64,000 bases of DNA. It comes from Phocaeicola_A sp045545095. Lineage in GTDB: Bacteria > Bacteroidota > Bacteroidia > Bacteroidales > Bacteroidaceae. The notes under the pieces are model-generated. The model was not told the origin of the DNA, made no database searches, and saw only the letters and a list, made by a program, of their open reading frames with translations. The DNA lies in assembly GCA_045545095.1 (NCBI GenBank), contig JAZQAG010000021.1, positions 1 through 64,000 on the forward strand, read 5' to 3'. Positions 61,387 to 64,000 of this stretch are shown piece after piece (within the stretch, counting starts at the first letter, position 1; each line of letters starts with the position of its first letter). The position numbers and the translations under genes were made by a program.

Positions 61387-61713
61387 AAAATCTTATCATT
61401 TACGTCATTATATATGGACGTAATAACTCTGCGAGACTTTATGTCACAATTTACTGATATGCAATAGACAAAATGGCAGATAATGGAGGTTGGCACAGAT
61501 ATTGCAATATCTTTAATAGGTGTTCTACCTATTGGTGCCACAAGCCAACAAATCCATGAAAATATGTGGCGGGCTTTTATAGATTCTTCCCCTCGATATA
61601 CTGAAGATAAGTGAGTATTAACGAATAAACCTCGCACCTATACGATACGAGATTTATTCTATTGTAGAACGGCAACTTGAAATACGTTGCCATAGAGCAG
61701 AAAGGAGGTAAAA
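61387..61713 (+). promoter_or_regulatory. Leader region of the KTSC-like gene
   Basis: Contains TTGGCAC-N5-TTGCA (61490-61506), a full match to the sigma-54 -24/-12 consensus, about 210 bp before the ATG. The same bases also form palindromes (GATATTGCAATATC, AATAGGT/ACCTATT, TGGCAC/GTGCCA). Further down are two hairpins (GAATAAA-CTCG/CGAG-TTTATTC at 61623-61659; GGCAAC/GTTGCC at 61671-61691) and a strong AAAGGAGG ribosome binding site at 61701-61708. Confidence 0.45.
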
Positions 61714-61929
61714 ATGATTCCATATGCAAATCTTAGAGGCAATTCTCCAGTTATTGGCTATGAGATTGAACCCAATAGAATTATCGTTTGGTTCAAAGGC
61801 GGCAAACCATATTCTTATAGCAACAATAGAGCAGGAGTAGGAAACGTTGAAGAAATGAAACGTCTTGCGCGCAGTGGTGCTGGATTAAGTGCATACATCA
61901 CACGCAATGTTCGTTATCTTTATGATTAA
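61714..61929 (+). CDS. Passenger KTSC-like small protein (71 aa)
   Basis: GNSPVIGYEIEPNRIIVWFKGGKPYSYSNNRAG resembles the KTSC domain pattern (a short beta-rich domain found in nuclease-associated and phage proteins), though the match is by eye. The strong Shine-Dalgarno sequence is unlike most genes here. Followed by a terminator. Confidence 0.6.
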   Translation: MIPYANLRGNSPVIGYEIEPNRIIVWFKGGKPYSYSNNRAGVGNVEEMKRLARSGAGLSAYITRNVRYLYD

Positions 61930-61947
61930 CACCTTCCGCTTGTATAA

Positions 61948-61973
61948 TCCTATGGGTTGGCAGACCCATAGGA
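61948..61973 (+). terminator. Terminator inside the transposon
   Basis: TCCTATGGGT and ACCCATAGGA (10-bp stem), then TTTTTCT. Confidence 0.85.
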
Positions 61974-62107
61974 TTTTTCTTTATAACTTTGACAATATAA
62001 CGACAAAAGTACGCTTTTATTGTTACAAGTCCCAAAGTTTCTGCAAATATAAACGCATAACCAAGCCTAATGGTTGCGGATTTGACATTTTATAACTGCT
62101 AATTTAG

Positions 62108-62133
62108 TTTAGGTTTGGAAACGTATAACTCCC
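62108..62133. repeat. Right terminal inverted repeat
   Basis: Partner of 58465-58490. Confidence 0.92.
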
Positions 62134-62141
62134 TAAAAAAG
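62134..62141. repeat. Target site duplication, right copy
   Basis: TAAAAAAG, identical to the left copy. Confidence 0.9.
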
Positions 62142-62397
62142 TTGAAGGACTGACAGAATTTGTTACTGCAACCATAAAAGGAAGTATCTCTTCTCACTTC
62201 TTTATCCCGTATCAGTGCAGCCAACTTTAATCCGCACTATTGACAATATGAAAGTGTACAGAAGACAAATGTACAATAAGAACTTCATTTTACATATTAT
62301 TCTGACAGATATCGTCCAGATCTTTCTCTACAGAATTACTAAAAAGTGATGCCTCAATATTTTTGTACATAATTTCGGCTATTCCAATGTTTTTACA

Positions 62398-62405
62398 TAT
62401 CTTTG
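62398..62405 (+). promoter_or_regulatory. -7 box for the GH9 gene
   Basis: TATCTTTG, 29 nt before the ATG; TTTCGG about 19 nt upstream is a weak -33 element. The 256 bp between the transposon end and this box hold no gene I can support. Confidence 0.5.
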
Positions 62406-62433
62406 CGACCTATCAATAATAAAAAATAACGAC

Positions 62434-64000
62434 ATGAAACAAAATGTTTTATTCCTGCTATTCTGTCTATACACTTTTTCATCTATCAAGGCCGTGAAAT
62501 TTGTGGGACTACGGGTGATAGATAAGGAGTATCTGATGGTACACCTGCGCGATGGAGAGGTCCGTTACGAAGATGACGGCAAAGGACCAGGAGCTTACCT
62601 AGGACATACATCGGCAGAGGATACGCTGGTGGTGTTTGGCAAACGGTTGCAATCGGATATAGCTACAAAAACTGACAAATGGAGTATTTATTCAAAGGAC
62701 GACCGTAACTTCACGAAAGTCCATCCGCTGGCCGTATGGCGGAAATCGAAACCGATGAATACTGACCATACACTGACGAGTGAACTGGATCATTGGCTAT
62801 TCTTGCATCTGCCCCAAGAAATGAAGCAGGGGTGCAGCTATACGGTGACATTGCCTGAAGAAATAGAAGCCGATGTGAAAGAAGCGAGCGTGACATTCGA
62901 TATCTGGCGGACACAATCGGAGGCGGTGCATGTGAACATCATCGGCTACACGCCCCAGGAAGCAGTACATCCGGCTGACCTTTACCTGTGGTTAGGAGAT
63001 GGTGGCCAGCGTGACTATGCGGCATTTGAAGGAAAAAATGTATATCTGTACAATGTAAAGACAGGCCGCTCGCGCAAAGCAGGAAAGGTAAGTTTCTGGA
63101 TGGGAGCCTCAGCCGACAAGGAGGCTAACCGCAAAGACATGACGGGATCGGACGTATGGAATATTGATTTCAAGGGAAGTGTACCCGGACGATACCGGCT
63201 GGTTGTGGAAGATGTAGGATGCAGCATGGATTTTGACATCGCTGACGGAGTCTATTTCCAGCCATACCGCTACTCGGTGCGCGGCTACTACTATATGCGT
63301 CTGGGCGAACCGATAGACTCCAATATATCTCCTGCCCCGCGCCAACCGATGTTTGTCCCTGAAGTGGATCCGGTGGGATTCACCGTCTATAAGACCGATC
63401 TGCACCCATGGCATCCCGATTGGCGGAAGATTCGGGGCGACGTGTGGGACGAACCACATTTCAAACCGGCACTTACATCGGCATTTTGGGCACACCGCCT
63501 GCCAGGAAATCCTGTAAATACGGAAGTACGGGGCGGACACTCGGATGCATTCGACTGGGACCGCCATTTGGCGCACGTAAGCAACATTTACGATATGCTG
63601 CTCCCCTACCTGCTCACACACGGCCGATTGGCAGAGGACAATCTGGGCATACGGGAGAGCGGAAATGGCATACCCGACCTCATTGACGAGGCACGCAACG
63701 AAGTGGACTTCTTCCTGAGCATACGCGATGGCGAGGCCTATTCGCAAGGGGTGACCAACCCGTCAAAGGAGTGGAGCATTATGTTTCAAGCCGGATGCAC
63801 CACCATGGCCGCATGGGCAAATGCTGCCAATTGTGCTATTCTGGCCGAGGCATTCCGCATTCATGGTAATGACTCGCTATGTACCTATTATACAGAAGAG
63901 GCAATCAAAGCTTTCCGCTTTGCCGGCAAGCAAGAGAACCAGCAACTGGATGACCGGCAGGACATCGGAAGTGCCCGTATGCGCGGACGCGACTTTCGGC
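62434..64000 (+). CDS. GH9-family glycoside hydrolase (3' partial)
   Basis: The frame is open from ATG 62434 to the window end (522 codons). Signal peptide MKQNVLFLLFCLYTFSSIKA, then N-terminal beta-rich domains (to about 300) and the start of a GH9 (alpha/alpha)6 barrel: GGHSDAFDWDRHLAHVSN (near 366-383) in place of the usual GGWYDAGD, keeping the two Asp (DAFD), and ESGNGIPDLIDEARNEVDF (near 408-426). GH9 enzymes are inverting beta-glucanases; the altered first motif leaves substrate open. Divergent from GH31. Confidence 0.8.
   Translation, partial: MKQNVLFLLFCLYTFSSIKAVKFVGLRVIDKEYLMVHLRDGEVRYEDDGKGPGAYLGHTSAEDTLVVFGKRLQSDIATKTDKWSIYSKDDRNFTKVHPLAVWRKSKPMNTDHTLTSELDHWLFLHLPQEMKQGCSYTVTLPEEIEADVKEASVTFDIWRTQSEAVHVNIIGYTPQEAVHPADLYLWLGDGGQRDYAAFEGKNVYLYNVKTGRSRKAGKVSFWMGASADKEANRKDMTGSDVWNIDFKGSVPGRYRLVVEDVGCSMDFDIADGVYFQPYRYSVRGYYYMRLGEPIDSNISPAPRQPMFVPEVDPVGFTVYKTDLHPWHPDWRKIRGDVWDEPHFKPALTSAFWAHRLPGNPVNTEVRGGHSDAFDWDRHLAHVSNIYDMLLPYLLTHGRLAEDNLGIRESGNGIPDLIDEARNEVDFFLSIRDGEAYSQGVTNPSKEWSIMFQAGCTTMAAWANAANCAILAEAFRIHGNDSLCTYYTEEAIKAFRFAGKQENQQLDDRQDIGSARMRGRDFR

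Larger units (their letters stand above)
58465..62133. mobile_element. IS1595-family transposon with passenger genes
   Basis: 3669 bp bounded by terminal inverted repeats at 58465-58490 and 62108-62133 (25 of 26 match; both start GGGA and contain TTATACGTTTCC). Identical 8-bp duplications flank it. It holds one IS1595-type transposase and seven small ORFs on both strands, and is visibly AT-richer than the enzyme genes around it. The intact ends and duplication suggest a fairly recent, possibly active insertion between the divergent GH31 and GH9 genes. Passenger-carrying IS1595 members are known; this cargo set is not one I recognise. Confidence 0.9.

Noticed and set aside
61368..61637. 89-codon minus-strand frame in the transposon
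   Set aside because: It overlaps the start of the 137-aa gene, crosses palindromic leader sequence and has no recognisable content.
62142..62397. Possible remnant coding sequence between the transposon and the GH9 gene
   Set aside because: A short minus-strand frame ending near 62299 reads like protein but is interrupted upstream and too short to support.

Overview
The window reads as a chromosomal segment from a gut member of the Bacteroidaceae (Bacteroides/Phocaeicola type). Supporting signs are the phylum's promoter form (TTTG or TTG, about 19 nt, then TAnnTTTG) before many genes, weak Shine-Dalgarno sequences, lipoproteins with a Cys lipobox, a Rho factor with a huge disordered insert, large secreted carbohydrate-active enzymes, and the order ruvX-def-TPR-thrS-infC-rpmI-rplT. 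The species cannot be fixed from the sequence alone.

Layout. 1-6.5 kb: a leucine operon, leuA(partial)-leuC-leuD-second LeuA-family synthase-leuB, with a different hairpin-forming repeat in each of three successive gaps. 6.8-12.1 kb: AraC-type regulator, dipeptidyl-peptidase III lipoprotein, DNA alkylation repair protein, Fur-family regulator, purA. 12.2-17.5 kb: membrane zinc peptidase, Mrp-type ATPase, trmB, DUF975 protein, ilvE, YqeY. 17.6-26.4 kb: GH43 and GH51 arabinan enzymes enclosing an orphan HpaII-like protein, an acyltransferase, an AlaX-like editing protein, a small heat-shock protein, tRNA-Thr(CGU) and an NlpE-like lipoprotein. 26.6-34.8 kb: mltG, a structured ncRNA, then the leftward translation operon. 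35.0-38.5 kb: aspT-aspD, an aspartate/alanine exchange plus decarboxylation pair that can generate proton motive force. 38.5-42.1 kb: an accessory region with tandem 22-nt repeats, a short ORF, a strongly folded leader RNA and two secreted proteins. 42.2-50.3 kb: ridA, rho, DHOD-like, DUF3127, dnaN, DEDD exonuclease, coaBC, with octamer repeat arrays between the last three. 50.4-64.0 kb: PL11-autotransporter-repeat fusion, GH31 and GH9 (partial), a pectin/glucan-directed cluster.

The most notable accessory feature is a complete transposable element at 58465-62133. It has 26-bp terminal inverted repeats (25/26 identical), a perfect 8-bp target duplication (TAAAAAAG on both sides), an IS1595-family transposase and seven small passenger ORFs of unknown function, several translationally coupled. 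It sits between the divergent GH31 and GH9 genes. Passenger genes have been reported for some IS1595-family members, but I do not recognise this gene set.

Three non-coding RNA candidates stand out: a short sRNA with promoter and intrinsic terminator (about 55181-55247, minus), a pseudoknot-capable RNA just downstream of rplT (about 27605-27832, minus; perhaps Bacteroidales-1 RNA), and a rod-like leader ending in a terminator immediately before a secreted-protein gene (about 39183-39412, plus). All are inferred by eye from promoter and stem complementarity; no folding or database search was run.
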